Positions 49,811 to 60,510 of a DNA stretch of 64,000 bases are shown here, one piece after another. The translations under genes and the position numbers were made by a program. Below the pieces are notes generated by a model, which was given only the letters and a program-made list of their open reading frames with translations, did not search any database and was not told the DNA's origin. Position 1 is the first letter of the stretch. The number at the start of each line of letters is the position of its first letter. The stretch lies in the NCBI GenBank assembly GCA_949987705.1, contig OX465283.1, positions 10,458,207-10,522,206 on the forward strand. Direction: 5' to 3'. The DNA comes from Thereva unica (lineage: Eukaryota; Arthropoda; Insecta; Diptera; Therevidae).

Positions 49811-50689
49811 GGTAGTCTGCTTTTTTCTCAAACCTTAAGTATACATGACCTACAGCATTACTCAAATATGACAAACATATAAAAAGCAAAGCAACCTTTC
49901 CCAAGACACTGATTTTCTAGAATTTCGGGGAATAAATAAATAAACAAAATCAATCTAAAAAAAAAAATTTATTATTATGGAATAATAAATATTCCTATTC
50001 AAAATTAAAATTCATTCAGATTCAAATAAAAATAAAAATATGTTCTGCGATCAAAATCCAACAAGCTCAAAACTTACAAACGTCTCCGAACTAGCTTCCG
50101 AGCCAATCCAAGGTAAAATCTTAAATTTCTATCATAAAATCGATTTAATTCAATTGTTTCTTTTTTAGTTCAAATATTCGTCGGTAACGAGGCTTATTTA
50201 GTAACGCAACAAGATGTTAGAACCATCACCGACACCCGATACGTCTCCATAGTTAAAATAGGCACAGGCCAGGAGATGCAGCAAAGTTAGAATGTGTCAC
50301 AGCTAGAAATGTTTTTAAACCCAAAATTATTTGAACTTGTAGATCAGCTTCCAGTAGATGGGAATGCAATTTGTAATGCCCTCAACAATGCTGCAAATTT
50401 TGGACAAAGTCACCAAATGAGGTGCTTACCAAGGTATGTAAAAGCGATGTTGAATCAGTGACTGGACAGTTACTTTTTCTACGATATAAAATGTGTGATC
50501 AGACGTTCTGTCTTTTGTATGAAGTACCCCGGCTACCAATTGAAGTTATTGTACAACAGCTCCTATATCTTTTGAGCCAAACCACCTGTAGTCAAACTAC
50601 GACAGATTCACAAGCTTCACTAGTTTTCTGACAATCTCATTGTCTGTTTGAGCCATGCTGATACTACATGCAATCGCGGAATACTATGA

Positions 50690-51020
50690 GAGACCCTGAC
50701 GGAAAACCTTATCCTCGTCGAGCTCAATCCACGAAATAATTCATTTCTCTTCCGATCCTCCAGAGATCGTAATTTAATCAAGTCAATGAGCGGTTCTGAA
50801 ATCATTTCCCAACGACAACTCTCTGATCGTTTTGTGAAACTGCACAGGAACAAACCGCTTGCAATTGACCAAACCTGGTATAGATCTCCAGTTATCGGTT
50901 TGTTTCTTTAGAGTCTGATCGTAAAGAGCCTTCTTCATGAAGCTGGCTGGTCCCCCAATAGCTAGTTCCGGATGTTTAATATCTAAGCCAGGGCTTCCAC
51001 TTTGCATCCAAGCTCCGATG
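50690..51020 (-). mobile_element. LINE RNase H region fragment
   Basis: Minus-strand frame with SPGLDIKHPELAIGGPASFM and LVNCKRFV. The NWRSIPGLVNCKRFV part followed by a degenerate basic region resembles the zone after RNase H in insect LINEs. Inside the large intron of the 50040 gene. Confidence 0.5.
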
Positions 51021-51094
51021 ACCCAGGATTCGAAATACCCAGTATGCTAGCAGTTGAAGACTGATCTCGACTTGGTTCCGTATACACGCAGCTT

Positions 51095-51350
51095 TCTTAA
51101 TACTCCATAAACTTTCCTGAGTATTGCATGTATTGCACGGTCAATTTACTTATCCCAACCTCAAGCTTATCTTTAGGCATTGTGAGATAGAGCTGTACGT
51201 CGGCAGCGTACATATGAATATTCGAGTTCCTGAAAAACGCTGGAAGCGTTTCAAAAGCTTTTGAAAAATCTAATAGAGCGAGTAGACAAACGTCATGATC
51301 ATTTAGAGAGCGCCTTATATCAATGGTAATTTTGAGAAGTGCCATATCGC
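51095..51350 (-). mobile_element. LINE RT fragment with internal deletion
   Basis: Minus strand: ALLKITIDIRRSLNDHDVCL, LALLDFSKAFETL (first RT block), then directly SNIHMYAADVQLYL, a YADD block with one Asp changed to Ala. The sequence between these blocks (including the QGS block) is missing. Confidence 0.75.
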
Positions 51351-51439
51351 AGCTATGGTATTAACGAAAACCAGATTGGTAAGCATGAATCACATGATTT
51401 CGTTCACAAAAGTCTCAATGATTTGTATTGCTTTTCAAG

Positions 51440-51930
51440 CACCTATGCTGTAAAAGGTTCGCCACCCCTGCTCTAGGGCATTTCTCCAAGTTTGACGGTC
51501 CCTTGCAGCATGTCTCCAGTTCCAGATGTTGAGCATTGCCTCTGTGTCAGATGTTACCGAAATTTCTGATGCCATAGGCCGTTTTCGGATACGATTGTCT
51601 TCCACCCTGATTACGTGGCCGGCTAGTCTCAGTCTGTTAATTTTTATTAAAGTTGTGAGTTGTGGGTCGGTTACGAAGTTGTCATCGTATCGAACTCCGA
51701 GTCGTCCATCGAATGCTTCACGCATAATCGCGTCGATCAAAACGTTGAAGAGAAGTGGCGAAGCGACGTCTCCCTGTCGGACACCCGTTTGAATAAGGAA
51801 CTTCTCGGATAAGTCACTTCGAATACGAACGCTGCTGGTTGAGCCGATGCAATCGAAAGCGGATTTGAAATCGATGAAAACGACAACCGCAATGAACTCT
51901 TTCTTCCATTAGCTGACACAGTGCGAATAT
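51440..51930 (-). mobile_element. Chimeric LINE fragment: LINE-A RT joined to another LINE end
   Basis: Minus strand from 51930: LINE-A RT pieces (RFRSAFDCIG-like residues, a frameshift, PTGRRRFATSLQRFDRRDYA in one frame, and MREAFDGRLGVRYDDNFVTD in another). At about 51670 the frame continues straight into LTTLIKINRLRLAGHVIRVE, which belongs to a different LINE group (INRLRW.GH). It ends ARDRQTWRNALEQGW. The open frame 51435-51740 spans the junction. Confidence 0.65.
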
Positions 51931-52422
51931 TTGATTAATGCATCCTCGATGTGGTCTAAATCCGGCTCGTTTGCTCTCGATGTTTCTGGAGCCTCGATTG
52001 TATGATTTTCGTAAATACTGTGCCGACGATCGAAAGAAGGCTAATTCCGCGATAATTCTTACATTCCCGACTGTCGCCTTTCAATGTAGGTTGTTGACCG
52101 CTCATTTTTCACAATTGCAGGGCTGCTCGCAGCAGTTCGTATTTCAATGGCGATAGACTTTTATTGATGTGAACTGGAGAGTCGGCTGTAAAACCATTGA
52201 TTGATTTGATTACCAACAGATTTCATGGGGACTCCTTGAACTATTGCGTCACCTAACCTCTGATGCCGATGCACGTCTCCCGTCCAGACTTGTTGATGCG
52301 AGTAGGTTGTGTGTGCGTTAGGAGATCGATTTGAGGCCTTCCCGGGGAGATTATATATTGCTTATACTATAGACAACATTTATACTTTATCAATTAAATA
52401 ATCTCTTCAATTTAATTTCTAG
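51931..52422. other. Intron sequence of the 50040 gene, partly LINE-A
   Basis: 51931-52140 on the minus strand still gives weak LINE-A RT residues (for example the region before DQIFALRQLMEE). 52150-52422 is unassigned and ends at the acceptor TTTCTAG. Confidence 0.4.
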
Positions 52423-52804
52423 TCCTCCAATGGTATCAAGTGTTGCCGCAATAAAAACTCAGTTAGACTGGAATATGAAATGTGGTCAAAAGAACTCATC
52501 AGTATTATTTGCTCAGTTGAAATCAGTTCATTTCAAACTAAAAGCGTTCATTTCAGAAGGAATGTCCTCAACCAATGGAGATTTCTTCAAACGATTCACC
52601 CAACAAATCATTTATAATTAAACCACCGAAATGTTGCGCGTGTAAACAATTAGTTTGTCGAGGTGTGAACACAGATGATGACGCAGGAAATAAGGAGAAT
52701 GAAGATGAAAATGTTGAACCAAGCGCCAAGGAACAGATAAAAAACAAGAAAACGCAAGGTTGCTTTGGTTAATGAAAAAAACTGTAAAATGTAAATTTGT
52801 GGGT

Positions 52805-52810
52805 AATAAA
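52805..52810 (+). terminator. Polyadenylation signal AATAAA
   Basis: Lies 184 bases after the last stop of the 50040 gene and 33 bases after the stop of the alternative frame at 52772. It supports a former transcript end here. Confidence 0.5.
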
Positions 52811-52901
52811 AATTGTAAAATTATTAAAATATAATAATCGTAACACAATTGTGGGTTTTTTTCTGTTGAATAGAGGATGCATTTTATTGACTACACTATC
52901 G

Positions 52902-53901
52902 ACCAGAATCGGGAAACCGAAGAAACTAGGCAAGAAACCGCATGGATAAACGAACTGAATAATAATGCTACTGCATCCGGGCAATCGATTCGCCAGCGCT
53001 GAAGACCAGGGTTGCTGGTGGGATGTGGATTTTTGCCGAAGACCCAAATTAGTCTGAAAAATGGAAATTCAATTCGACGCGTGGAGTGTACGAACAGGAC
53101 ATCACAACAACACAACTCCACGTACTCGTAACACACATATGCTATTCGGATCGTGTCCCGTCGGCGTGGAAATAAGCGATGGTTGTGCCAACATTGAAGA
53201 AAGGCGACTGTCGGGAATGCAAGAATTATTGCGGTATTAGCCTCCTAGCGATCGTCGGCAAATTATTTACGTAAATCATACAATCGAGGCTACAGAAACA
53301 TCGAGAGCAAACGAGCCGGCAAGAACAAGCGGAATTTAGACCACATCGAGGATGCATTGATCAAATTCGCTCTCCGTCAGCTAATGGAAGAAAGAATTCG
53401 TAGTGGCAAACTAACTGTCGCCTTTTTCATCGATTTCAAATTCGCTCTCGATTGCGTCGACAGCTTGTGGAGAGCCTTGGAAGCCGAACACGTGCCACTG
53501 AACATCATCCAACTTCTCCAAGCGTCGAACGAAAAATAGACTATTAATAAATCAACTTATCGAAGAAGAAATATAAAAACGTCGAGTACGGTGGTTTGGA
53601 CATATTTGACGATTGAATGGTAACCGCTCTTGCCACGTAAACTTCTCTGACAAGACCGCCCGGCAGACTAGAGAATTTAGCGGTCGCCACCGAAGAAAAC
53701 CTGGTAAAGAATATCTAGGACGATTTAAAGAATCAACGATTATCAGTTATCGAGGCTCGAGACGTCACCAAAAATCGCCAAGAATGGAAACAAATCGTGA
53801 ATGGAGTTCGAGACCCAGCGGCACCGACAGCAACATATCTGTTGCAGGGACGTCCCAATTGGATCGTCAGCTAACGGATCAAAGAAAAAGAAGCCAGTAG
53901 T
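52902..53901 (+). mobile_element. LINE-A copy, 1.0 kb, internally deleted
   Basis: Starts in the LINE-A 5' block (CGGGAAACCGAAGAAACTAG). It keeps part of the endonuclease leader, then RT from YCGISLL and SYNRGYRNIESK to ALRQLMEERIRSGKLTVAFF, IDFKFALDCVDSLWRALEAE and LNIIQLLQASN, where it jumps to the C-terminal part and the tail AACGGATCAAAGAAAAAGAAG. TACACTATCG is repeated at both edges (52892-52901 and 53902-53911), a likely target duplication. The QGD and DD catalytic blocks are missing. It landed about 90 bases past the AATAAA at 52805. Confidence 0.85.
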
Positions 53902-53911
53902 TACACTATCG

Positions 53912-54485
53912 TTTTGGGTGCGGACATCCATCAGTGTCTACTGTCTTAGTCATTAGTTTTACAGGCGATCGAAAGCATATCCCCTGCTGTTCTCCTCTCT
54001 CTTTTGTAAAAAAAGGTTCTTCGAGTACCTAACAACAGTATGGTCTTGGGCCTTTCCCTTTCTATAACATACAACCATAGCCTTATGTTGTGGCACCACT
54101 TAAATCTCATAAACTATCTTATCCTTTTCTATCCTTCAATCTAGGCTTACAACTAGATAGACTAGAACCATCTCAAACGAGACGACAGATTGATAATACG
54201 ACGATTGATTTACACCCATTTTAAAACCCAAATTCCCGTTTACAAGATAATTAAATTAAACAACAAATCCGAATTAGACCGAGTATCATATAAACCCGCA
54301 CAATACTGAGCTATGCCCGTTTCAGCTGTTTAAAACAGATTCCTCCTCCCACCCATTGCTGAAACATAAGTCCTAAATGTCAAAACTTGTTAACAAAAGA
54401 TCTCACGTCGGCGGGTTAAATAGAAAAAAGCGGATTATTTATAAAAATATCGTTTATTACCACCAAGAAGATCTGAAAATAAAAC
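53912..54485. other. Upstream region of the zinc-finger gene
   Basis: No coding domain. Probably contains the promoter and 5' UTR of the gene that starts at 54486; no clear TATA box or initiator was pinned down. Confidence 0.4.
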
Positions 54486-55955
54486 ATGACAACAATATGC
54501 GTGGTCTGCAATGTCACCAATTCCGGGATGATGAACATATTCGACCACCCCAACAACTTGGACATGATGTTGAATTTTGTTTCTGGCCACGAAGTAACAA
54601 AATTTCTTTCTTAATTATCAGCTTTTAAGCATATTTCATTGCTGTTCTTCCTTTCAGGTTGGGAATGACGATTACTTGTGCATTTCGTGTTATGATGAAT
54701 TGAAAATTGCATTCAATTTCAAGCAGAAATGTCAGCAATCAAAGCTCTTTAGACCATACGTTTCAGGCACCGGTGCACTTGTTCTTTCCCCGGAAAGGAT
54801 TTTTTCTAATAATCGCATTTATTTGTAGAGATACAGCAAGATTTAGAGCAGCCAGCAGAGGATCCAACATCGACGAACAACGTGCAGGAATTGGAGAATA
54901 ATGTACAGGAAGAGACAGACCAAAAAATTGCATTTCCAATACCCGAGGATCATGAGAATGAAGTGGAGAAATATTTTTTGTCAGAGAAGAATATTGATGA
55001 TGATGGTTTTATGGATGATATAGAGCCGAGTGACAATGATAAATATGTACAAATTCAAGTATTCGAGTCGGATGATCAAGATGTTAACTTCACAGATCGC
55101 ATAGAGGATGAGTCAAGCCTCGAAGCATCGATAAAATGTGAGATTTGCGATCAATCCTTCACGAAAACAGGATATTACAGAAAACACATGGCTCAGGCGC
55201 ATTCAATAGAAGAGAAACGCGAAAGAATGCCAAGAGATAGACATAGACGCGGTCCTGTTCCTAGATATCACGAAGATGGTAGGTTTATTTGTTGAAAAAG
55301 AATCTTCTCACTATAAATATATTGATTTCCAGATGTATTCCGCAATCTCGGCGATACACAATGTGAATTCTGCTTTAAAATCCTCGAAACCAACGAAGCC
55401 CTAAACGAACATGAACAGACACATAAGGAAGAGAAACGTCCGTATCGCTGCAATCAATCCGACTGTAACGGACGATTCAAGGACCGCTACAGTGTTCGCA
55501 TTCACATTCGTACTCATACCGGTGAGAAGAGATATAAATGCCGATACTGTGACCAAAGATTCCATCAAAGTGGAAATGCAAAAGCTCATGAGCGCTATCA
55601 CACCGGAGAGAAGCCCTATATTTGTCCTCATTGCGGAAAAGGTTTCGCAGAAAATGGCAACTTGAAGGCGCACATCCGCTTTCATACCGGGGAAAGGCCA
55701 TATTCTTGCAATTATTGCCCGAAAAAGTTTCGCACACACTATTCACATAAAATCCATATCCGATCTCACACTCAGGAGAAGCCTTTTGTTTGTTCTGATT
55801 GTGACAAGAGTTTTAATTGCTCGGGGAAGCTTGAAATTCATAGGAGGATTCATACAGGCGTAAGGCCGTTCAAGTGTGCAATTTGCTCATCGGCATTTAT
55901 GGATAGTAGTAGACTTAAAAGACATTCGAAGACACATGTGAAGTCAGATAATTAG
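54486..55955 (+). CDS. ZAD-C2H2 zinc-finger protein
   Basis: Four exons: 54486-54593, 54658-54772, 54829-55278 and 55333-55955, with GT-AG introns of 64, 56 and 54 bp and matching phases, giving 431 residues. The exon 2 donor (GTGCAC) is the least certain. Residues 1-75 look like a ZAD dimerisation domain: CVVC at 5-8 and CISC in exon 2 supply the four zinc ligands. An acidic linker follows (many Glu/Asp, about 80-175). Then eight C2H2 fingers: CEICDQSF starts at about 178, and the others are at 235-425 (cores [58 protein letters not shown]), with HTGEK-type linkers between the later ones. ZAD-zinc-finger proteins are a large insect family of DNA-binding nuclear regulators. The paralogue cannot be named by eye. 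The start was chosen because it gives the ZAD Cys pair at the right place. The stop is TAG. Confidence 0.9.
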
Positions 55956-56008
55956 TTGTAGATAGTGTAGAGAAGAGTTTAAGTTAAGATAAGCTTCTTT
56001 TTGTATAA

Positions 56009-56014
56009 ATTAAA
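56009..56014 (+). terminator. Possible polyadenylation signal ATTAAA
   Basis: Common variant hexamer 54 bases after the zinc-finger gene stop; no AATAAA is nearer. Confidence 0.35.
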
Positions 56015-56159
56015 CAGAACTGTTAAGTTTTAATTGTAGTTAAATACGTTTTGTTACAATTAGAAGTCGTTCCACATTTAGTGGAGGTTATTTATGCGGC
56101 TACACAGTCTTGTCTAAGGATCACTCAAATGGCATTGTCTTCTTCAAGACTCCTGAGGA

Positions 56160-57165
56160 GTTCTTTGCGCAGAACACCAGGGATACACCATGGAGCTATT
56201 AATGAACACTAATTTGCCGGGTTCTGGTGTCCTAGCCAATCATCCCGAATTTACCGTCTACACTTTGCACACTTCGTTGAAAACTGCTGACGGGGCTCCG
56301 CAGAGAATTTGCGGTTCTACTCGGTCCCTGTATCCTGGAGAAGGCGGACCTGTAATATGACCATCTATGTGGTGCCCAGTCTCAACCAGAGATTGCATCT
56401 AGGGATCTATTTCTGGAAACTTCGACATCGCTCCCTAATATTCTGCGAGTTAAAAGCTTGCCAAATTGCACGATTTAACGTCAACGCAACGCGAACGTTG
56501 GAGCGGGTTAAGGCCAGGTTTCTTTGTTTCGAAATCTTAGGACTGGGAACGAATAACCTAGAGGAACATATCATTGACACTGGTGACTCAGTCTCCATCA
56601 AACAGAGACATTTCACCCGCCGTACAACAGTTGATGTATGGGAAGTTGGATAGGATGCTGTCGCTGGGGGTGATTGAGCCATCAAATAGTCCCCGGAATT
56701 CTCCAGTTGTGTTAGTTCGAAAATCAGGTAAGGTCCGCCTGTACCGTGACTTGCAAGGTCAACAGTGTCACTATTAAAGACGCCTATCCACTTCCACATA
56801 TAAATGGTCCTCTTGGTCGTCTACAAGACACCATGTTCATCACGATTTTTTTTAGGTGAAAGGCTAGAGGCTCAGTGAAAGCACCCTCGAACAGCAGCTC
56901 TAGTCGGAAGAGAGAGAGAAGTGAAGGAACAAACTGCCAGAAGGCATGGAAAATTCCTCTACAGATGAAGTCGCGAGAGCGGACAGCTTTCACTGTTCCA
57001 GGTCGTCCATCTTTATACCTTTCGGCCTCTGCAACGCCCCACAGCGCATGTGTCGCTTGATAGACCAAACCATCCCGGGCCATTTACGTGAAGACGTCTT
57101 TGATTATCTGAACCGCCTTCTCATAGTTTCAAAAGGAATATTTTCGAATTTCCGTTAGGGGGATA
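56160..57165 (+). pseudogene. Ty3/gypsy protease-RT remnant
   Basis: In shifting frames: GSGVLANHPEFTVYT and SLKTADGAPQRI, WRRRTCNMTIYVVPSLNQRL and LGIYFW (end of the aspartic protease region), NNLEEHIIDTGDS, RHF, LMYGKLDRMLSLGVIEPSNS (RT block LDRML.LGVIEPS), NSPVVLVRKSGKVRLYRD, FGLCNAPQRMCRLIDQTIPG and HLREDVFDYLNRLL. The last block carries YLNRLL where active elements have Y(L)DDLL, so both catalytic Asp are lost. At least five frameshifts. It starts about 200 bases after the zinc-finger gene. Confidence 0.85.
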
Positions 57166-58010
57166 GAACCGACAGTTATAGATCCTAACACTGGATGGGA
57201 GGTAGCTCTCGCCCTTTCGTCATAACGATCAGCGGAATCATGATGGCACCCATGATGGCACCATCTCAGACCTAAAGTCGCCCTATTATATGTTCATGGC
57301 TGTTGTAGAAGGGAAGTCAGAAAGGTAACAGGGGTTCTAGATATAAAAAAACCTTATGCAAGAGAAGTAAGGCCACGAGATCGAGGAATTGAAAGAGGTC
57401 ACAACCCAGTAAGGAATTTTCGACACTCGGCACATAATCAGATCTTCTCACATGAAAAATGAACTTTACGCAATCATTAAATGTCTTAAATGAAGGAAAT
57501 ATACACCATCAACCCATAAAGTAAATGAGGGACGAGAGATTTGACAAGTTGGGGATCGTAGACGGCGGCCTGAGAGCTGTCGCACAAAACATAGTCCGCT
57601 GAAGAGCAAGAGCGAGGAAAGCAGAAGATCTCCTGATAAGAAAGTTCACCGTGTTTTGCCACGATACTTCTAAAAGCCTATATTTGTGTCTGTTTGTTAG
57701 TGCAAATAATGCATATTAACACCTTATCTAAAAGCCTGATGGGATAACATGTGCCATAACGGTGTAGAAACCAAAACACTTACCTTTTATAATTGCTTCC
57801 TCTTGCAAAACTAGTAAAATCAACTTCACAATCTACATATACACTTGTAACTGAAATTATACCACGATTTGTGAGCTAAATGTTAAATTATTATTGTGAA
57901 TTACACCTTACGACAATAGCGCCAATGTGCCCCGTTGACAATTGAAACTAAATTTGTTTTGACTTTTCAACTCACGTGCGCTTTGAGGTTATTTATTCAG
58001 TGTTGATTTT
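57166..58010. other. Gypsy decay zone and upstream of 58033 exon
   Basis: 57166-57600 may be further decayed gypsy sequence, but I could not match blocks. 57900-58010 precedes a probable first exon. TTCAGTG near 57997 resembles an arthropod initiator. Confidence 0.35.
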
Positions 58011-58032
58011 ATGCGAAAACTTCGTTTAAATT

Positions 58033-58253
58033 ATGTTAAAATTAAAGAAGAAAAATTTTGTGATGGCGGTAAGTTGGTGCACAATTGCTGCTGCAAGTGA
58101 AATGTTGTTTTTATAAATGAATTCATATTTTCATTCATAAATTATTGTCAGAAACCGAACATGCTTCTAATGACCGCAGCTGGTGGTGTTTTGGTTGCGT
58201 TTAAAATAGTCAATTTTGTTCGAGATTATAAAAGAAATGGACCATTATGCTGA
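58033..58253 (+). CDS. Candidate 45-residue two-exon protein, or Nrap first exon
   Basis: Exon 1 (58033-58068) encodes MLKLKKKNFVMA and ends at a strong donor, GTAAGT. An acceptor TTGTCAG at 58145-58151 is in phase with exon 2 (58152-58253), which encodes KPNMLLMTAAGGVLVAFKIV, then NFVRDYKRNGPLC and TGA. The product would be 45 residues with one hydrophobic membrane-like segment. It would resemble small mitochondrial or endomembrane proteins in form, but I do not recognise a family. Exon 1 ends in phase 0 and Nrap exon 60511 begins in phase 0, so exon 1 may instead (or also) be the start of Nrap, with a Lys-rich nucleolar-type N-terminus. An upstream ATG at 58011 is in another frame. Either reading needs transcript evidence. 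Confidence 0.4.
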
Positions 58254-58589
58254 TAGAACGTGATTTGCTTCGTTTGGAGCACTTTTAGCTGATAAAGTTT
58301 CCATGATATCTAGTTGCTTACTTTAAAGACTCTACAACCGGGATTCGGTTCTGGCCTTTCCACCGGTCCTGATTTTGATCCGATGTCATCTAGTTTAACA
58401 TCCCTGAGCTCTGTGGTCTTCCTTCCGTTCCAGTGTCGTTATCTTTTTAAATTAGCGTCCCTAAGAATATAAATTGTTTTACTCCTTCGATGTTGTTTGT
58501 ATCAAATGTCATATTCTGGCCATCATTCCGTCTTTTAGAGATGCACATATATTTCGTTTTCTCTTCATTAATTGCTAGCATTTGGAGGA
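58254..58589. other. No gene recognised
   Basis: Flank of the candidate small gene; no feature identified before the LINE at 58590. Confidence 0.35.
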
Positions 58590-59100
58590 ACTATAATTAA
58601 CCCAGAGCAAGGGCACAGTGGTATCCGAAATGTACAGAACATGAATGCAGACAATGAGGATGATAGCACAGAAGCCCCTACCATAGAAGAAGTACGTCAA
58701 GCATTACGAACATTAAAAAATAATAAGGCATCAGGGTCTGGCAGCATACCTACAGAACTTCTTAAGCAAGGCGGAGAGGAAACTATCAAAAAACTGCATG
58801 AAGTAATGGTGGAGACGGAAAGAAATGCCTGACGAGTGGAACGAGGGCATAGTGTGTTCCTTACATAAAAAAGGAGGCCCCTATCTTGCAGCAACTATAG
58901 AGGAATAACGCTATTGAATAAAACATCAAGTTTTTTTCACATGTACTCTATAACAGACTACAACCATACGTGGAAAAAATATTAGGAGAGTATCAATGCG
59001 GTTTTTGTCCTGGAAGTTCTACAACAGACCAGCTATTTGTATTCAAAGAAACCCTAAAAAAGGCTGTTGAATTTAACATAAACATCCAATTTCTGTAAGT
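58590..59100 (+). mobile_element. LINE RT N-terminal fragment
   Basis: Reads PTIEEVRQALRTLKNNKASG, SGSIPTELLKQGGEETIKKL, then in other frames SNYRGITLLNKTS and GEYQCGFCPGSSTTDQLFVF. These are the first RT blocks (LKNNKA.G.D.IP.E, NYRGI.LL, QCGF..G.ST.DQ). The element is cut at about 59100 where another LINE starts. Confidence 0.8.
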
Positions 59101-59109
59101 ATCGAAGAC

Positions 59110-60400
59110 ATTCTGGACTCTGCAAAATCCCCAAAGCTTTATTAAAGGGCTTTTCGGGATATCTTGGATCTATCAGGAGAACCAATAGCTCTTTCACACA
59201 GTCTAGGGAAGAAACCTTGATAATATTGCTCCAGGGTTACTTCCCAGGCACAACCATTTATTCAAATGGGTCCACAATTTCTGTTGGGCAGCCAACAGGC
59301 CAACTTTCTAAAGCGACCAAAGCTGCCTGGATAGAAGCAAACACCGTGTTTAACCATGAAGCAATTAGAGAGGCGATTAGATCATTCAAACCATACAAGT
59401 CCCCTGGAGCAGACGGAATCTATCCCATTCTGCTACCGGAGCGCTGCGACCTAGTCACTCCCTTATTATGCAAAATATTCAGGGCTTCCTTCGCACATCC
59501 CATCTGTCTGGAGGAACGTCAACATAACATTTACACCTAAACCAGGGAGTTCGGATTACACCTTGGCTAAATCTTTCAGGCTGATAAGTCTTTCGTCTTT
59601 TGTCTTGAAGACAATGGAGAAAATTGTCGACAAGGGAAACTTATCTTCAACGCCAACCACTAAGCTCCTATCAGCATGCGTACCAGGCGGGCAAGTCCAC
59701 TGAGACAGCACTGCACAATCTGGTGCTCAGGCTGGAATTTGCAACTCTAAACAAAGGAGCTGCGCTGACGGCCTTCCTCCATATCGAGGGAGCCTTCGAC
59801 AATACATCCTTTGATACTATAGCTAGGGCTCTAAGTAGACACGCACTCTAAGTAGCACTTTCTGCAACTGTATTGACTCTATGCTGAGAACTCGCAAACT
59901 CTCTCATGTTTAGGGGTCTCTGGAGGGCACTATGGCAAAAGGCTGCCCACAGGGAGGAGTTTTATCTCCACTACTCTGGTGCCTTGTTGTAGATGAACTC
60001 CTAAAGCTACTCCACGGCCGAAACTTTTTCGCCCAAGGTTACGCTGACGATGTCGTCATAGTAGTTACAGGTGAAACTAAAGAAGCCATGTCAAGGCGCC
60101 TGCAGGAGGTGCTAGATCTGGTCTCTAGCTGGTGCGAGAGGAGCGTAGGACTAAAAGTCAATCCCGATTCTCTGTGAGGGCCCCGCAATAGCGAGGAGCA
60201 GGGTTTCTTTGTTCGAGGAGTCCCTGCTCGAAACCTCAAGTCTAAGCGACAAGCCACTAGGCAGACTGCTGAACTTGTTCAAGCGGTCTGGCCTACAAAT
60301 ATGAGGTATAGGGGTAGTAGTACAATAGGCCAAAGGAATGGTCGCAGTACTTTTAGACCCAATACCTCACACACACAAAAAGTATTAATACAACATTTTG
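59110..60400 (+). mobile_element. LOA/I-type LINE RT and 3' tail
   Basis: Over several frames: REETLIILLQGYFPG, IREAIRSFKPYKSPGADGIY, FRLISLSSFVLKTMEKIVD, QHAYQAGKSTETALHNLVLR, LTAFLHIEGAFDNTSFDTIA (first catalytic Asp replaced: LDIEGAF to LHIEGAF), MAKGCPQGGVLSPLLWCLVV, FAQGYADDVVIVVTG (catalytic YADD intact) and VGLKVNPDSL. RNase H is absent. From 60180 a 3' tail follows that is shared with 34190-34400. Several frameshifts make it inactive. Confidence 0.85.
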
Positions 60401-60510
60401 CACACAATTCCATATTTCTTATTATTTTGTCTTATTAATATTTTTATATTTCGTATTTAAACCTTATTACCACTAAAAAAACTAATAACAATTTTCTATT
60501 AACATTTAAG

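Larger units (their letters stand above)
50040..52621 (+). pseudogene. Unrecognised three-exon gene with one in-frame stop
   Basis: Exons 50040-50112, 50169-50433 and 52423-52621 join with GT-AG introns. Phases agree (1, then 2), giving 178 residues from ATG to TAA. The first intron is 56 bp. The second is 2.0 kb and is filled with LINE fragments on the other strand. One TAG at 50288-50290 (codon 65) interrupts exon 2. Translated pieces include IFVGNEAYLVTQQDVRTITD, FLNPKLFELVDQLPVDGNAI and LFAQLKSVHFKLKAFISEG. I recognise no domain, signal peptide or membrane segment. AATAAA lies at 52805, 184 bases after the stop. Other frames in exon 2 (50422-50631) and after exon 3 (52575-52772) are also open, so the exon ends could differ. 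It may be a recently inactivated gene, a gene with a sequence error, or have a splice pattern I misread. Confidence 0.5.
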
